DNA of 6,761 nucleotides from an uncultured Synergistaceae bacterium. Lineage in GTDB: Bacteria > Synergistota > Synergistia > Synergistales > Aminobacteriaceae. The position numbers and the translations under genes are program-made. Location of the stretch: positions 1 through 6,761 of the forward strand of contig CALMZW010000406.1 in NCBI GenBank assembly GCA_937870605.1, given 5' to 3'. Below the pieces are notes generated by a model that was not told where the DNA came from, searched no databases, and saw nothing but the letters and a program-made list of their open reading frames with translations. Positions 5,264 through 6,761 of the stretch are shown piece after piece; position 1 is the stretch's first letter, and the number at the start of each line of letters is the position of its first letter.

Positions 5264-6733
5264 GTGGTGACTACCGTTCCGGGTTCGTCGCTCCGGGCAG
5301 ACGCGGCGACCCTCTTTTCTTCGGCCTTCGCTCGGAATTCCGCCGGATTGGGAACGCTCCTTCTCTGGCAGTGGCTCACCGTTCTGAAAGGTCCCCTCTT
5401 CGGGGTCGCTTCCGCGGCGCTGTTTCGGGAGCGTCGCATAGGGTATGTTGTCTTTTCGCTCGCCCTGTGCGCGGCGTTGTTCGTCATCTCGCGATTCGGA
5501 GCGCGGCTCGCGCGTTCGTGGAACCGGAACATCCTGTGGTGCGCCGCCGTTCCCATGGCGCTTGCGTGGCTTCCGGCGACGATCGCCTCCGACGGACTCT
5601 CCCGCGCGGGGGCCATCCTCGTCCTCTCGCTTCCGGCTATCGGGTCGGCGATCCAGATAACATCGTGGGAATGGACGCTTTCCAGGTCTCCGGAATCGCA
5701 TCGGTCGACGATCTTCGGCTCGGCGTGCGCCGTCCGGACACTGGCGATCCCCGCGCTCACCATCCTCGTTCCGGCCCTGCTTCCCTTCGCCGCGCCGCTT
5801 CTTCCGTTCCTGGCCGCCCGCCTCTGGTCCATCCCTGCCGAGGACGATGCGGGGCCCGCCGAAGCCGACCCATCGCGAAACGACATCCGGCTCCCGGCGA
5901 CATTCGCCCTCCGCGCCGCGTCGTTCTTCATCGTCTCCGCGATGTTCGTGTCGCTCTTCGTCGCACGGATGGGCGGCCGGATGGGACTCGCCGACGTCTT
6001 CAGCGACCCGTTCTCCACGATCGGGGCCCTCGCGGTCGCGATCTACCTCCGCCGCGCCCCGGATCCCGCCCCGGTAAAGATCTATTTCTGCGCCGAAGCG
6101 CTTCTCGCGATCGGATTCCTCTCCCTCGCGGCCTTCGGTTCGAAGAATCCCTTTTTCCCAATGGCGTGCCTCCAGTCCGGCGCCGGGATCTTCGGTTCCT
6201 ACATCTTCGTGGAAATTCTCCGGTTCGGCGCCCGGGCCGGACGCGCCGGGGCGCTGCCGCTCGTCGCGACAGGACAGATGACGGTCACGGGGTCGCTGCT
6301 CACCGGCACGCTGCTCGCAACCGCGATAGGATCCCTCGCGGCGGCGGATGGGCTTTCCATCGTGCTGACATCGGGCCTTCTCGGCATGGGAGTTCTCTTC
6401 TTCTCCAGCCTGTTCTTCCGAAACGGGCGATCCGGGGACGCCGCGAAGGACATCCCGACCGGAAATGAAGCCGCACTCCCGGAGAAGCCGGCGAACGACG
6501 TCGCGACCGGCGAGGAGCTTCTGGGTTTCAGGCTGTTGCGGTTGGGGCTTTCGCGACAGGAGGTGTGTGTCGCGCTTCTCGTCGCGCAGGGGCAGTCGAA
6601 CGACGAGATCGCCGGAGTCCTGTGCATCGCGGCCAATACGGTCCGGTCACACATGAAGAGCATCTACAGGAAAACAGGGTCTTCCTGTCGTCCGGAACTG
6701 AGAGAACAACTGGAGCAGTTACAGCGAAACTGA
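5264..6733 (+). CDS. Multi-pass membrane protein with C-terminal LuxR-type HTH (putative membrane-bound regulator)
   Basis: The 489-residue product has two parts. Residues of about 25-385 form roughly ten to twelve hydrophobic segments resembling an MFS-like fold; clear examples are the stretches containing GYVVFSLALCAALFVI, AIPALTILVPALLPFAAPLL, SFFIVSAMFVSLFVA and IGFLSLAAFG. After a polar linker, residues 427-489 form a LuxR/GerE HTH: LSRQEV, then QGQSNDEIAGVLCIAANTVRSHMKSIYRKTG, given here only as its key residues S, N, EIA, TVRSH and Y.K. Such proteins are thought to sense a ligand in the membrane and bind DNA on the cytoplasmic side. No receiver domain is present. The gene diverges from the RiPP operon and is a reasonable candidate regulator, possibly sensing the peptide; this is inferred from position only. 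GTG 5264 is chosen for its Shine-Dalgarno; ATG 5240 would add eight residues. Confidence 0.85.
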   Translation: MVTTVPGSSLRADAATLFSSAFARNSAGLGTLLLWQWLTVLKGPLFGVASAALFRERRIGYVVFSLALCAALFVISRFGARLARSWNRNILWCAAVPMALAWLPATIASDGLSRAGAILVLSLPAIGSAIQITSWEWTLSRSPESHRSTIFGSACAVRTLAIPALTILVPALLPFAAPLLPFLAARLWSIPAEDDAGPAEADPSRNDIRLPATFALRAASFFIVSAMFVSLFVARMGGRMGLADVFSDPFSTIGALAVAIYLRRAPDPAPVKIYFCAEALLAIGFLSLAAFGSKNPFFPMACLQSGAGIFGSYIFVEILRFGARAGRAGALPLVATGQMTVTGSLLTGTLLATAIGSLAAADGLSIVLTSGLLGMGVLFFSSLFFRNGRSGDAAKDIPTGNEAALPEKPANDVATGEELLGFRLLRLGLSRQEVCVALLVAQGQSNDEIAGVLCIAANTVRSHMKSIYRKTGSSCRPELREQLEQLQRN

Positions 6734-6761
6734 CGGGGACGAAGGCATCCTCATAGCGGAT

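Noticed and set aside
5077..6018. A 313-codon minus-strand open frame opposite the LuxR-type gene.
   Set aside because: It is an antisense reading of the membrane domain, lacking any domain signature.

Overview
The window comes from a high-GC, probably Gram-negative (diderm) bacterium: it opens with the tail of a TolC-family outer-membrane channel. The phylum cannot be fixed from the sequence. A multi-pass membrane protein ending in a LuxR-type HTH is, from general knowledge, common in Eggerthellaceae (which lack TolC) and also occurs in Synergistota, so a Synergistota or deltaproteobacterial-type host is a guess only.

Layout. (1) 1-206, plus strand: C-terminal end of an outer-membrane efflux protein. 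(2) 241-5049, minus strand: a compact five-gene operon, transcribed right to left in the order YcaO (5049-3721), TfuA-like protein (3727-2297), Nif11-type precursor peptide 2 (2228-1959), asparagine-synthetase-like enzyme (1956-547) and Nif11-type precursor peptide 1 (510-241). Genes overlap or are separated by 2 to 68 nt. (3) 5050-5263: a divergent intergenic region holding weak candidate promoters. (4) 5264-6733, plus strand: a membrane protein with about ten or more transmembrane segments fused to a C-terminal LuxR-type HTH, a plausible regulator of the operon it diverges from. The last 28 bases hold nothing recognisable.

The operon reads as a ribosomally made, post-translationally modified peptide (RiPP) pathway. 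The two precursors are both 89 residues, with a conserved 71-residue Nif11-like leader ending in TGG and a divergent, strongly hydrophobic 18-residue core. YcaO plus TfuA is the pair known to convert backbone amides to thioamides. The asparagine-synthetase-like protein keeps the ATP-pyrophosphatase half but starts in the middle of the glutaminase domain and lacks the catalytic N-terminal cysteine, as expected for an ATP-dependent amide- or lactam-forming enzyme that does not use glutamine. Neither core contains Cys, Asp, Glu, Lys, Arg, His, Asn or Gln. That argues against ordinary thiazole formation and against lasso-type side-chain lactams. It leaves backbone thioamidation plus C-terminal amidation or head-to-tail cyclisation as the simplest hypotheses. 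The double-Gly motif and the neighbouring TolC gene suggest C39-peptidase/type I export, but no protease or transporter besides the TolC tail lies in the window.
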